Assembly (NCBI RefSeq): GCF_900141735.1
Contig: NZ_FQYO01000003.1
Location: 372,001-436,000, forward strand
Direction of reading: 5' to 3'
DNA length: 64,000 nucleotides
From: Wenxinia saemankumensis
GTDB taxonomy: Bacteria > Pseudomonadota > Alphaproteobacteria > Rhodobacterales > Rhodobacteraceae
Made by a program: the position numbers and the translations under genes. Shown here one piece after another: positions 1 through 8,580 of this stretch (positions are counted from its first letter, which is position 1; every line of letters begins with the position of its first letter). The notes under the pieces are model-generated. The model was not told where the DNA came from and ran no database searches. It worked only from the letters and a program-made list of their open reading frames with translations.

Positions 1-56
1 TGCACCCACCCCGGTCCCGCAAATCCATGTTGTTCCGCGTAGGGTGGGTCGCACCC
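1..56. repeat. Imperfect inverted repeat at window edge
   Basis: TGCACCCACC at 1-10 pairs, with one extra base, with GGTGGGTCGCA at 43-53. The right half (GCGTAGGGTGGGTCGCACC) resembles the hairpin element at 36290-36350, which also carries CGTAGGGTGCGTG on its other strand. It is probably an intergenic palindromic repeat cut by the window edge. It lies just downstream of the leftward zinc-ribbon gene and could shape its transcript end. Confidence 0.4.
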
Positions 57-78
57 CCCCACTTGCGCTCCCGCCGCG

Positions 79-1203
79 TCAGGCCGCGTCCGGTCCCTCG
101 TCGATCAGCCCCTGCAGCGACAGGTCGACCCAGAGTCGCAGGCGGTCCACCGCGTCGGAATAATCGGCCAGGGCGGGTGCGAGGGCGGGGAGGCGCTCGG
201 CGATCTGCGGCGCGTAGAGGTAGATCAGCGCCAGCACCGCCGCGATCAGCAGCACGAGGCCGAAGCCGAGGCGGAAGCCGTGGCGCCAGGTACGCTCGGA
301 GGTCTCGGCCGGGGTCTCGTGATCCTCGGCGGCGCGGGCCTGGCGCTGCGCGGCGCGGCGCGCCTCGGGTTCGAGCGTCGAGTTGATCTCGTCGATATCG
401 GGCAGGCGGCCGCCGCGCCCGGTGGGGGCCGGGCCGCCCGGCACGGCGGCGGCGATCGGCGGGACCGGCTCGCCCTTCATCCGCGCCATGCGGCGGCGCG
501 CCTCCTCGGAATGCTGGCCCTCGGCCTCGGCCGCGCTGGGGGCGGTCGCGGCCTGCGGCGCGTCCTGTCCCTCTGCCTCCGGCGCCGGACTCGGGGCCGG
601 GGCCGGGGCCGGCGCCGGGGCGGGGGCCGGGGGATCGGTCAGGCCGAGATCGGGCTGCGATTCGATCGGCGCGGCACCGGCGCGGCGGCGGCGTTCCAGC
701 TCCGCCTCCTCGCGCAGGATGCGCTGCACCTCGGGCGAGAGCGCCCGGCCGGACGGGCCCGCGGCTGCCGGGGACGTGCCGCTCGTCCCTGCCTCGGCAG
801 GCGCGTCGTCGGTCGCGTCCCCTGCGGCGCCGGCGGGGGCGTCCCCCTCCCGCGCGGATGGCTGGGCGGCGCCCTCCGCCGGATGGGCGCGCGGCGCGCT
901 CGCCGGGCGCTTCTCCGCCGGGGCGCTCTCGTCGTCCTCGTCGTCCTGCGTCCGTTCGTCGCCCCAGCCGTCCTCGGGGCCTGGCGGGACCGTGTCGGGC
1001 ACGGGCCGCGGATCGGGTTCGGCGGCGGGCGGGGCGGGCGGCGGCTCGGGCGCGGCATCCGGGGCCGGCGCGGCCGCGCCGCCATCGGCCGGGACGAACC
1101 AGATCTGCCCGCAATTGGAGCATTGCACGTCGCGCCCCGCCTGCGGGATCGCGTCGTCGGGCACCTCGTATTGCGCCGCGCAATTGGGACAGCTCAGTCG
1201 CAT
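79..1203 (-). CDS. Zinc-ribbon membrane protein (MJ0042-type)
   Basis: This 374-residue protein opens with a zinc-ribbon of two CxxC pairs (Cys5/8 and Cys28/31), the MJ0042 pattern. A long, low-complexity middle follows, rich in Ala, Pro, Glu and Arg, including an alternating Ala-Pro tract encoded by a GGGGCC-type repeat near 590-630. One membrane segment (FRLGFGLVLLIAAVLALIYL) lies near residue 315, with a short C-terminal tail. The layout is a cytoplasmic metal-binding head, a flexible linker and a single membrane anchor. Zinc-ribbon proteins of this kind often sit divergently beside ftsE in related bacteria, but the function is unknown. The linker is probably poorly conserved. Confidence 0.8.
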   Translation of the reverse strand: MRLSCPNCAAQYEVPDDAIPQAGRDVQCSNCGQIWFVPADGGAAAPAPDAAPEPPPAPPAAEPDPRPVPDTVPPGPEDGWGDERTQDDEDDESAPAEKRPASAPRAHPAEGAAQPSAREGDAPAGAAGDATDDAPAEAGTSGTSPAAAGPSGRALSPEVQRILREEAELERRRRAGAAPIESQPDLGLTDPPAPAPAPAPAPAPSPAPEAEGQDAPQAATAPSAAEAEGQHSEEARRRMARMKGEPVPPIAAAVPGGPAPTGRGGRLPDIDEINSTLEPEARRAAQRQARAAEDHETPAETSERTWRHGFRLGFGLVLLIAAVLALIYLYAPQIAERLPALAPALADYSDAVDRLRLWVDLSLQGLIDEGPDAA

Positions 1204-1257
1204 CTGGTCCTTCGGCCTTCGGTCCCCGGGCCGGGGCGTCCGGCATCCTGCTCACAT

Positions 1258-1276
1258 CGTTGGCGAAACGCTAACG
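1258..1276. promoter_or_regulatory. Palindrome in zinc-ribbon/ftsE divergent spacer
   Basis: CGTTGGCG and CGCTAACG flank AAA; the arms are complementary except for one position. The site lies 55 bases upstream of the zinc-ribbon gene and about 130 bases upstream of ftsE, inside the 200-base divergent spacer. It is a reasonable operator candidate for either gene. No regulator can be named from sequence alone. Confidence 0.3.
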
Positions 1277-1403
1277 ATCCCTCGCTCCCGTTCCAAGCGC
1301 TTCCCCGGCCCGCGCAGGGACAGATTGCGCCCGCGCGACCTTTTCGGCACAAGGCGCGCAGGACGGCTTCGGCGCCCGGGGCACCGCGCGCGCCGGCCGC
1401 ACG

Positions 1404-2102
1404 ATGTCCGTTGCCGGGGGACCAGGGGTGATCGAGCTCGAGGACGTGTCGTACAGCTACGGCGGCGGAGAGCTGTTCTCGAACCTGTCGCTGACCCTCG
1501 CGCCCGGCTCGTTCCAGTTCCTCACCGGCCCGTCGGGCGTGGGCAAGACGACGCTGCTCAAGCTCTGCTACGGCGACCTGATCGCGACCTCCGGCCGGGT
1601 GAAGCTGTTCGGCACCGACGCCCGCAAGGTCGACCGCGACGGCATCGCCCTGGCGCGGCGCCGGATCGGCGTGGTGCACCAGGACTGCCAGTTCCTCGAC
1701 CACCTGCCGCTGGCCGAGAACATCGCCCTGCCGCTCACCGTCGCCGGGCGGCAGGCCGAGGCCGAGCAGAACCTCGGCGAGCTGCTGACCTGGGTCGGGC
1801 TGTCGCATCAGGTGGACCAGCTGCCGCCGCAGCTCTCGGGCGGGGAACGGCAGCGCGCCGCCCTGGCCCGTGCCGTCATCGTCTCGCCCGACGTGATCAT
1901 CGCCGACGAGCCCACGGGCAACATCGACTGGGAGATGTCGCAGCGGCTGCTGCGCCTGCTGGTCGAGCTGAACCGCATGGGCAAGGCGGTGCTGGTCGCG
2001 ACCCACGACCTCAACCTGATCCGCGCGGCCAAGGCACAGGTGCAGTCCCGCGTCCTGCGGCTGAAGGGCGGGCGGCTGCAGGCGGCGGGGGCGGACCTGT
2101 GA
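1404..2102 (+). CDS. ftsE: Cell division ATP-binding protein FtsE
   Basis: FtsE is the cytoplasmic ATPase of the FtsEX complex, which couples divisome activity to peptidoglycan hydrolysis. The 232 residues match the family length (about 220-230). Walker A GPSGVGKTT is at residues 42-50, the signature LSGGERQR near 143, Walker B VIIADEPTG near 163, and a switch histidine in the ATHDL stretch. The stop overlaps the GTG start of ftsX by four bases (GTGA), so translation is probably coupled. Pairing with ftsX settles the assignment over other MacB/LolD-like ATPases. Confidence 0.95.
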   Translation: MSVAGGPGVIELEDVSYSYGGGELFSNLSLTLAPGSFQFLTGPSGVGKTTLLKLCYGDLIATSGRVKLFGTDARKVDRDGIALARRRIGVVHQDCQFLDHLPLAENIALPLTVAGRQAEAEQNLGELLTWVGLSHQVDQLPPQLSGGERQRAALARAVIVSPDVIIADEPTGNIDWEMSQRLLRLLVELNRMGKAVLVATHDLNLIRAAKAQVQSRVLRLKGGRLQAAGADL

Positions 2103-3001
2103 GGCGGTTCTCGCTGCTCCTGTCGCTGCTGGCGGGCGATCCGCAGGCTGACCGGGCGGTGCCGCCGACCGGCTACACGGCGCGGCTGACGCTGTTCACC
2201 GCCGGGGCGATGGCCTTTCTCGCGGTCTTCGCGATGGCGCTCGCCTCCACCTCCGGCCGGCTGGCGGAGCGCTGGGGCGCCGAGCTGGCCCGCACCTCGA
2301 CGCTGCGCATCTCGGCCCCCGAGGCGCAGGTGGACCTGCAGACCCAGGCCGCGCTGCGGGTGCTGGAGAGCACGCCCGGCATCGCCTCGGCCCGGGCCCT
2401 GACGTCGGAGGAGGAGCAGGCCCTGCTCGAGCCGTGGTTCGGCGCGCAGCTGCCCCTGGAGGACCTGCCGATCCCGCAGCTGATCGAGATCGTCGAGGAT
2501 GCCGAGGGCTATGACGCCACCGGCCTGCGCGCCCGCCTCCAGGCCGAGGTGCCGGGCGCGATGCTGGACGACCACGCCGCTTGGCGGCAGCCGCTGGTCG
2601 AGGCGGCGGGCCGGCTGCGCCTGCTGGGCTGGGTGTCGATCCTGCTGATCGGCGCGGCGACCGGGGCGATGATCACGCTGGCGGCGCAGGCGGCGCTCTC
2701 GGCCAACGCGCAGGTAATCCGGGTGCTGCGGCTCGTCGGGGCGCGCGACGTCTACATCGCCCGCGCCTTCGTCCGGCGCTTCACCGTCCGCACGGCCATC
2801 GGCGCGGCGGCCGGGGCGGCGGCGGGCACGCTCGCCCTCGCCATCTTGCCGCGAGGCGAGGTGGCGGGCGGCTTCCTCGATGGGCTGGGCTTTTCCGGGG
2901 CGGGCTGGCTGCTGCCGGTGCTGATCCCGCCGCTCGCCGCGCTCGTCGCGTTCCTCGCCACGCGGGCGGCGGCGATGCGCTCGCTCGAGGCGCAGGCATG
3001 A
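2099..3001 (+). CDS. ftsX: Cell division protein FtsX (permease-like)
   Basis: FtsX is the membrane partner of FtsE. The 300-residue protein has an N-terminal membrane segment (TLFTAGAMAFLAVFAMALAS), an extracytoplasmic region of roughly 120 residues, and three more membrane segments in the C-terminal half (WVSILLIGAATGAMITLAAQ, AIGAAAGAAAGTLALAI and WLLPVLIPPLAALVAFLA). This is the FtsX four-helix layout. I chose the GTG at 2099 because it overlaps the ftsE stop. The frame stays open far upstream, but that part is a shadow. The end overlaps the next start by four bases (ATGA). Confidence 0.9.
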   Translation: MRRFSLLLSLLAGDPQADRAVPPTGYTARLTLFTAGAMAFLAVFAMALASTSGRLAERWGAELARTSTLRISAPEAQVDLQTQAALRVLESTPGIASARALTSEEEQALLEPWFGAQLPLEDLPIPQLIEIVEDAEGYDATGLRARLQAEVPGAMLDDHAAWRQPLVEAAGRLRLLGWVSILLIGAATGAMITLAAQAALSANAQVIRVLRLVGARDVYIARAFVRRFTVRTAIGAAAGAAAGTLALAILPRGEVAGGFLDGLGFSGAGWLLPVLIPPLAALVAFLATRAAAMRSLEAQA

Positions 3002-3762
3002 GCCGGGGGGCCGGCGGCGGCCTCGGCTACACCGTGCAATGGGCGCGCAGCCTCGTCTTCTCGATCCTGCTCTATGCCGGGATGGCGGTCTACGGCCTCG
3101 TCTACCTGCCCTGGGCGCTGGCCAGCCGCGAGGGGGCGGTCGCGGCCTGCCAGGGATGGTGCCGCTACGCCCGCTGGCTGGCGCGCTGGTGCGTGGGCCT
3201 GCGGACCGAGGTGCGGGGCACGCCGCCCGCGGGCGAGGTGCTGATCGCGGCCAAGCACCAGAGCTTCCTCGACATCATCATGATCTACGGCTCGGTCCCG
3301 CGCGGCCGCTTCATCATGAAGAAGGAGCTGACCCACGCCCCGATCCTGGGCTGGTTCGCCCGCCGGATCGGCTGCGTTCCGGTCGATCGCGGCCGGCGCG
3401 CGCAGGCGGTCAAGCGGATGGTCGCGGACGTGGCGGCGGGCCGGTCCGATCCGGGGCAGCTGATCATCTATCCGCAGGGCACGCGCGTCGCCCCGGGCGT
3501 CCCCGCCCCCTACAAGATCGGGTCCGGCGCGCTCTACGAGGCGTTCGGCCAGCCCTGCGTGCCCGTCGCCTGCAATGTCGGGATCTTCTGGCCGCGGCGC
3601 GGCGTCCATCGCCGCCCCGGCACCGCGGTGGTCGAGTTCCTGCCCGAGATTCCCGCCGGCCTGCCGGTGATGGAGTTTATGGCGCGGCTGGAGGGCGAGA
3701 TCGAGACGCGGTCCGACGCCCTTCTCGCCGAAACAGGCTTTCCGGTCCGGGTGGCCGGCTGA
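2998..3762 (+). CDS. plsC: 1-acyl-sn-glycerol-3-phosphate acyltransferase
   Basis: This enzyme transfers an acyl chain to lysophosphatidic acid to form phosphatidic acid at the inner membrane. It has an N-terminal hydrophobic segment (residues 15-40) and the HX4D acyltransferase motif in KHQSFLDIIM near residue 85. It also has the block GRFIMKKEL, and YPQGTR near 159, which corresponds to the family EGTR box with Gln in place of Glu. The 254-residue length is normal for PlsC. It overlaps ftsX by four bases and the next gene by one, so it belongs to the ftsEX transcript. Paralogous lysophospholipid acyltransferases cannot be excluded. Confidence 0.88.
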   Translation: MSRGAGGGLGYTVQWARSLVFSILLYAGMAVYGLVYLPWALASREGAVAACQGWCRYARWLARWCVGLRTEVRGTPPAGEVLIAAKHQSFLDIIMIYGSVPRGRFIMKKELTHAPILGWFARRIGCVPVDRGRRAQAVKRMVADVAAGRSDPGQLIIYPQGTRVAPGVPAPYKIGSGALYEAFGQPCVPVACNVGIFWPRRGVHRRPGTAVVEFLPEIPAGLPVMEFMARLEGEIETRSDALLAETGFPVRVAG

Positions 3763-4376
3763 TGCAGCCGATCCGCGACCTCGCCGCGCTCGAGGCGCTC
3801 TACGGCAGGCCGGGCGAGGCGGCGACGATCAAGGTCCGGCCCCGCATCACGCCGCTCTACGCGGACTGGATCGGGCGTAGCCGGTTCTGCGTGCTGACGA
3901 CCGTAGGCCCCGGCGGCACCGACGACTCGCCCCGGGGCGATGACGGCCCCGTGGTGCGGATCGCGGACGAGAGCACGCTGCTGATGCCGGACTGGCGCGG
4001 CAACAACCGGCTCGATTCCCTGCGCAACATCGTCGCGGACGGGCGGGTGAGCCTGATGTTCCTCGTGCCCGGATCGGCCAACGTGGTGCGCGTGAACGGC
4101 CGGGCCGTCCTCACCGCGGACGAGGATCTGCGCGAGAGCTTCGCCCGGGACGGGCGGCACGGTGCCGCATCGCCCGCGACGGTCATCGTCGTGACCGTGG
4201 CGGAGGTCTACTCGCAATGTGCCCGCGCGATCCTGCGGGCGGGGCTTTGGTCGGGCGCCGACGAGAGCGCGGGCCTGCCGAGCGTGGGCGAGCTGCTGGA
4301 GGAGGCGAGGGCCGGCTTCGACGGCGCCGCCTACGACGCGCAGTGGCCCGGCAGGGCGAAGGAGACGATGTGGTGA
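3762..4376 (+). CDS. Pyridoxamine 5'-phosphate oxidase-like FMN protein
   Basis: The 204-residue product has a split-barrel FMN-binding fold like pyridoxamine phosphate oxidases. Recognisable blocks are the IGRSRFCVLTTVGPGG strand pair, SPRGD, LLMPDWRGNNRLDSLRNIV, and VRVNGRA. This pattern fits the MSMEG_1061-type subgroup of PPOX flavoproteins, whose substrates are mostly unknown. The ATG overlaps the plsC stop by one base (TGATG) and the end overlaps the next GTG by four bases, so it is embedded in the operon. It is probably a cytoplasmic redox enzyme. PdxH itself is unlikely because the sequence is shorter and has the subgroup signature. Confidence 0.8.
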   Translation: MQPIRDLAALEALYGRPGEAATIKVRPRITPLYADWIGRSRFCVLTTVGPGGTDDSPRGDDGPVVRIADESTLLMPDWRGNNRLDSLRNIVADGRVSLMFLVPGSANVVRVNGRAVLTADEDLRESFARDGRHGAASPATVIVVTVAEVYSQCARAILRAGLWSGADESAGLPSVGELLEEARAGFDGAAYDAQWPGRAKETMW

Positions 4377-5011
4377 CCGGCAACGGATCGACGGGAAAGG
4401 CGGGCCAGCCCCGCCCGGTGCGGCAATGGCAGCGGATCCTCGTGCTCCGGCTCCTCGGCCTGGCGCTGATCCCGCTGGTCCTGTGCGGCCGCCCTGTCTG
4501 GCAGGATGGCGGTCTCGCGTCCGAGACGCTCGAGCCGCTGGGGGGAATCCTGCTCTTCGCCGCGATCTTCGGCCGGTTCTGGGCGATCCTCTACATCGGC
4601 GCGGCCAAGAACCGGACGGTCATGCAGGACGGGCCCTATTCGCTGTGCCGGCACCCGCTCTACCTCTTCTCCACGATCGGGGCGACGGCGTTCGGCCTGC
4701 TGCTGAGTTCGGTCACCCTCGCCGCACTGATCGGCGGGGCCACCTTCGCCGTGCTCTGGATCACCGCCCGCCGGGAGGAGCGTTACCTGCGCGGCGCCTT
4801 CGGCCCGGCCTACGACGACTATGCCGCGCGCGTGCCGCGGATCCTGCCGCGCCTGTCGGGCTTCTCGACCCCGCCGCGGATCACCGCCGACGTGCGGGCG
4901 CTGCGCGGCAACTTCGCCGACGCGCTCGTCTTCCTCGCGCTCATTCCGCTGGCGGAGCTGATCGAGGCCGTGCAGGCGGCCGGTCATCTACCGACCTTCC
5001 CCATCTGGTAG
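4373..5011 (+). CDS. Isoprenylcysteine methyltransferase-like membrane protein
   Basis: A 212-residue integral membrane protein with about five hydrophobic segments. The ICMT/phospholipid methyltransferase motif is clear: GPYSLCRHPLYLFSTIG near residue 88, and REERYLRGAFGPAYDDYAARVPR near 140 where S-adenosylmethionine binds. Bacterial members methylate isoprenoid or lipid-like substrates, but the substrate here is unknown. I chose the GTG at 4373 because it overlaps the previous stop by four bases. It closes the ftsEX-plsC run, which is consistent with a lipid or envelope role. Confidence 0.82.
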   Translation: MTGNGSTGKAGQPRPVRQWQRILVLRLLGLALIPLVLCGRPVWQDGGLASETLEPLGGILLFAAIFGRFWAILYIGAAKNRTVMQDGPYSLCRHPLYLFSTIGATAFGLLLSSVTLAALIGGATFAVLWITARREERYLRGAFGPAYDDYAARVPRILPRLSGFSTPPRITADVRALRGNFADALVFLALIPLAELIEAVQAAGHLPTFPIW

Positions 5012-5086
5012 GGCCGGACGGCGCGTGACTTCGGCCCCGGGCGGCCCATCCTCGGGGGGACAGACCCCGAACGGCCGGAGCGCGCG

Positions 5087-6088
5087 ATGATCCCGACCCC
5101 CTATCTCCTCTTCCTCGGCGACGCGCCGGACCCTCTGGCGGCGAAGGTGGCGCAGGGCATCCGCGACTGGCGCCCCGAGCATGCCGTGGGGCAGCTCCGC
5201 CTGCCGGGCTGCAGGGCGGACATGCGCCTGCCCGACATGAGTCTCGCCGAGGCGTGGGAGGCGGGCGCGCGGACGCTGGTGATCGGCGTCGCCAATCGCG
5301 GCGGAACCTTCGCCGAAAGCTGGCGCGCCGCGATGATCGAGGCGGTCGAGATGGGCTACGACATCGCCTCGGGCCTGCACACGCTGCTGCGGGACCAGCC
5401 CGATCTCGTGGCGGCGGCGAGGGCCGAGCGGCAGCGCCTGCACGACGTGCGCATCCCGTCCGTGCGCTATCCCATTGCCAGCGGCGAGAGGCGCACTGGA
5501 AAGCGCTGCCTCGCCGTAGGCACCGACTGCTCCGCCGGCAAGATGTACACGGCCATGGCGATGGAGCGGGTGATGCGTCAGCGGGGCATGAAGGCCACGT
5601 TCCGCGCCACCGGCCAGACCGGCATCCTCATCACCGGGGAAGGCGTGCCGCTCGACGCGGTCATCGCCGATTTCATGGCCGGCAGCATCGAATGGCTGAC
5701 CCCGGACAACGATCCGGACCACTGGGACCTGATCGAGGGGCAGGGCAGCCTGTCGCACCCGTCCTATGCGGGCGTCTCGCTGGCGCTGATCCATGGCGGC
5801 CAGCCCGACGCGCTGGTCCTCTGCCACGAACCGACGCGCACCCACATGCGCGGCCTGCCGCACTATCCCCTTCCCAGCCTCGAGGAGGCGCGCGACACCG
5901 CGCTCCTTCACGCGCGCCGGGTGAATCCCGACTGCCGGCTCGTGGCCCTCTCGATCAACACCGCCGCGCTGGACGAGGCCGCGGCCCGCGCCTGCCTTGC
6001 CGAGGCGGCGGAGCGGATGGACCTGCCCGCGACCGACCCCTACCGCTTCGGCGCCGGCCCCCTGGTCGACGCGCTGGACGGGATCTGA
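5087..6088 (+). CDS. dgcN: DUF1611 protein, predicted D-glutamate N-acetyltransferase DgcN
   Basis: This 333-residue protein has the two-domain DUF1611 layout. The N-terminal half is Rossmann-like (LVIGVANRGG near residue 65). The C-terminal half has a P-loop-like element (GTDCSAGKMYTAMAMERVMR, near 145) followed by ATGQTGILITG. DUF1611 members named DgcN acetylate D-glutamate to N-acetyl-D-glutamate. The assignment rests mainly on the adjacent racemase gene (dgcA) and the nearby D-amino-acid transaminase. A GGAG ribosome-binding site sits six bases before the ATG. The function is inferred from family and context. Confidence 0.82.
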   Translation: MIPTPYLLFLGDAPDPLAAKVAQGIRDWRPEHAVGQLRLPGCRADMRLPDMSLAEAWEAGARTLVIGVANRGGTFAESWRAAMIEAVEMGYDIASGLHTLLRDQPDLVAAARAERQRLHDVRIPSVRYPIASGERRTGKRCLAVGTDCSAGKMYTAMAMERVMRQRGMKATFRATGQTGILITGEGVPLDAVIADFMAGSIEWLTPDNDPDHWDLIEGQGSLSHPSYAGVSLALIHGGQPDALVLCHEPTRTHMRGLPHYPLPSLEEARDTALLHARRVNPDCRLVALSINTAALDEAAARACLAEAAERMDLPATDPYRFGAGPLVDALDGI

Positions 6089-6168
6089 CAGGACAGCGGG
6101 GGGCGGACCGCGCTCAGGGGCGCATCGGCCCGCCCCGCGCCCGCCCCGACCCCGCCAAGGAGGCTCCC

Positions 6169-7131
6169 ATGATCGACGTGACCCGCGAGGCCTTTCCGCT
6201 CGCCCGCGCCTTCACCATCTCGCGCGGCTCGCGGACCGAGGCGCAGGTCCTGACCGCCACCGTGACGCGCGGCGGCGTCACCGGGCGGGGCGAATGCGTG
6301 CCCTATGCCCGCTACGGCGAGAGCCTAGACAGCGTCGAGGCGCAGATACGGGGCCTGCCCGCCGACCTCGCCCATGCCGACCTGCCGGAGGCCCTGCCCG
6401 CCGGGGCGGCCCGGAACGCGGTCGACTGCGCCTTCTGGGACCTGCGCGCGAAGACGGAGGGGCGGCGCGTCTGGCAGATCCTCGGCCTGCCCGCGCCCGG
6501 CCCCCTCACCACCGCCTACACCCTCTCGCTCGAAAGTCCCGAGGCGATGGAGGCCCGCGCCCGCGAGGAGGCGCATCGCCCGCTGCTGAAGATCAAGCTC
6601 GGCACGCCCGACGACATGCCCCGGCTCGAGGCGGTGCGCCGCGGCGCGCCGGAGGCCCGCATCGTGATCGACGCGAACGAGGGGTGGAGCGCCGCGATCT
6701 ACCGCGACCTCGCTCCCCATCTCGCCCGGCTCGGCGTGGCGCTGGTGGAGCAGCCGCTGCCCGCCGGCGAGGACGAGGCGCTGCGCGGGCTCGACCGCCC
6801 CGTGCCGCTCTGCGCCGACGAGAGCTGCCACGACCGTGCGTCGCTGCCCGCGCTCGCGGGGCTCTACGACGTGGTGAACGTCAAGCTCGACAAGACCGGC
6901 GGCCTGACCGAGGCGCTGGCCCTGTGCGATGCCGCCCGCACCGCCGGGCACCGGGTCATGGTCGGCTGCATGGTCGGCTCCTCGCTTGCCATGGCCCCCG
7001 CGATGCTCGCCGCGCAGGGGGCCGAGGTGGTCGATCTCGACGGCCCGCTCCTCCTCGCCCGGGACCGCGAGCCGCCGCTGCGGTTCGACGGCAGCCTCGT
7101 CCACCCGCCGGAGGCCGCGCTATGGGGGTAG
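6169..7131 (+). CDS. dgcA: Enolase-superfamily epimerase, predicted N-acetyl-D-glutamate racemase DgcA
   Basis: The 320-residue protein shows the muconate-lactonising/dipeptide-epimerase subgroup of the enolase superfamily. The KxK base motif is in LLKIKLG (near residue 142). Metal ligands are the Asp in DANEGW (near 167), the Glu in EQPLPAGED (near 193) and the Asp in ADES (near 217). The opposing lysine is in VNVKLDKTGG (near 243). Such proteins are usually annotated as L-Ala-D/L-Glu epimerase. Next to dgcN, the better prediction is interconversion of N-acetyl-D- and L-glutamate. The ATG follows an AAGGAGG site, and translation upstream of it in the same frame is a shadow. Confidence 0.85.
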   Translation: MIDVTREAFPLARAFTISRGSRTEAQVLTATVTRGGVTGRGECVPYARYGESLDSVEAQIRGLPADLAHADLPEALPAGAARNAVDCAFWDLRAKTEGRRVWQILGLPAPGPLTTAYTLSLESPEAMEARAREEAHRPLLKIKLGTPDDMPRLEAVRRGAPEARIVIDANEGWSAAIYRDLAPHLARLGVALVEQPLPAGEDEALRGLDRPVPLCADESCHDRASLPALAGLYDVVNVKLDKTGGLTEALALCDAARTAGHRVMVGCMVGSSLAMAPAMLAAQGAEVVDLDGPLLLARDREPPLRFDGSLVHPPEAALWG

Positions 7132-7225
7132 GACGCGCCCGGGGGCGGCCGGGGAAGGGGGCACCGGCCGCGCGTCCTGTCGCGCGGCCAGCGCGGGCCC
7201 GGTCCGCCCGGGGGAGGCGCGCCCG

Positions 7226-7624
7226 ATGAGGCGCACGGCCGGATGCGCCTGCGGGCAGCTGATCCTCACCTGCACGGGCGACCCGATCCGGGTCTCGATC
7301 TGCCACTGCCACGCCTGCAAGCGCCTGTCCGGCAGCGCCTTCTCCTGGAACGCGCGATGGGAAAGCGCGCAGGTCACGATCACCGGAAGCTACCGCGAGT
7401 GGCGGCGCACCGGCGACGAGGGCACGACCATCACCAACAGCTTCTGCCCCGATTGCGGCACCACGGTCTTCTACGGCCTCGGCGACGCGGAGGGGCAGAT
7501 CGCCGTCCGGGCCGGGTGCTTCGCGGACGAGACCCTGCCGCCGCCCTCCGTCTCCGTCTACGATCCGGCGCGCCGCGTGGACTGGCTGCACATCGACGCG
7601 CCCGGCCTGACCCGGACCGGCTGA
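7226..7624 (+). CDS. GFA/CENP-V family zinc protein
   Basis: The 132-residue protein has the GFA fold with cysteine zinc ligands: CACGQL (near residue 7), CHCHACKRLSGSAFSWNA (near 26) and FCPDCGTTVFYGL (near 73). The family includes glutathione-dependent formaldehyde-activating-like proteins, but most members have no proven activity. It sits between dgcA and the transaminase gene, 94 bases after one and 67 bases before the other. It may be co-transcribed, but no role in D-amino-acid use is known. Confidence 0.85.
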   Translation: MRRTAGCACGQLILTCTGDPIRVSICHCHACKRLSGSAFSWNARWESAQVTITGSYREWRRTGDEGTTITNSFCPDCGTTVFYGLGDAEGQIAVRAGCFADETLPPPSVSVYDPARRVDWLHIDAPGLTRTG

Positions 7625-7691
7625 GACGGTCGCATCTTGACCCACCCGCCGATCTGCCACACCACCGGGGCGACACGATGAGAGGCCCCCC

Positions 7692-8552
7692 ATGACCCGA
7701 ACCGTCTACGTCAACGGCGACTACCTCCCCGAGGGGGAGGCGAAGGTCTCGGTCTTCGACCGCGGCTTCCTCATGGCGGACGGCGTCTACGAGGTGACGA
7801 GCGTGCTCGGCGGCAGGCTCATCGACTTCGACGGCCATGCCGCCCGGCTGGACCGCTCGCTGACCGAGCTCGGCATGACGATGCCGATGGCGGCCGAGGA
7901 CCTGCGCGGGATCCACCGCGAACTCGTCGCCCGCAACGGGGTCGAGGACGGCATGGTCTACCTGCAGATCACCCGCGGCGCCCCCGCCGACCGCGACTTC
8001 GCCTACCCGCCCCAGGACACGCCGCAGACCGTGGTCCTGTTCACCCAGAACAAGCCCGGCCTCGCGGACAGCCCGGCCGCCAGGACGGGGATCCGCGTGA
8101 TCTCCATCGACGACCGCCGCTGGGGGCGGCGCGACATCAAGACCGTGCAGCTGCTCTACCCGTCCATGGGCAAGATGATGGCCAAGGCCGCAGGCGCCGA
8201 CGACGCCTGGATGGTCGAGGACGGCCACGTGACCGAGGGCACGTCGAACAACGCCTACATCGTCGCGGGCGGCACGATCGTCACCCGCGACCTCGGGGAC
8301 CACATCCTGTCGGGCATCACCCGCGCCGCCGTCCTGCGCTTCGCCCGCGAGGCGCAGATGAAGGTCGAGGAGCGCGCCTTCACCATTGCCGAGGCGCAGG
8401 CGGCGGACGAGGCCTTCATCACCTCGGCCTCCACCTTCGTGATGCCGGTTGTCGCGATCGACGGGGCCCCCATCGGCGACGGAACGCCCGGCCCGGTGGC
8501 CCGGCGCCTGCGCGAGATCTATTTCGAGGAAAGCCGCAAGGCCGCCTCCTGA
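7692..8552 (+). CDS. dat: D-amino-acid transaminase
   Basis: A class IV pyridoxal-phosphate aminotransferase of 286 residues, the normal length. The catalytic lysine is in RRDIKTVQLL (near residue 152). EGTSNNAYIV and HILSGITRAAVL bind the cofactor phosphate. The overall pattern (VFDRGFLMADGVYE at the N-terminus, the DIK motif) fits D-amino-acid transaminase rather than branched-chain transaminase or aminodeoxychorismate lyase. It would move amino groups from D-amino acids to 2-oxoglutarate, producing D-glutamate for DgcN and DgcA nearby. Its other possible role is making D-amino acids for the cell wall. Confidence 0.88.
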   Translation: MTRTVYVNGDYLPEGEAKVSVFDRGFLMADGVYEVTSVLGGRLIDFDGHAARLDRSLTELGMTMPMAAEDLRGIHRELVARNGVEDGMVYLQITRGAPADRDFAYPPQDTPQTVVLFTQNKPGLADSPAARTGIRVISIDDRRWGRRDIKTVQLLYPSMGKMMAKAAGADDAWMVEDGHVTEGTSNNAYIVAGGTIVTRDLGDHILSGITRAAVLRFAREAQMKVEERAFTIAEAQAADEAFITSASTFVMPVVAIDGAPIGDGTPGPVARRLREIYFEESRKAAS

Positions 8553-8580
8553 TCCCGACCCGGCCCCGAAAGGACCCGCC

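Noticed and set aside
383-2098. Long open frame running from the zinc-ribbon region into ftsX
   Set aside because: Only the part from 2099 on is FtsX. The rest is a shadow of the zinc-ribbon gene and ftsE.
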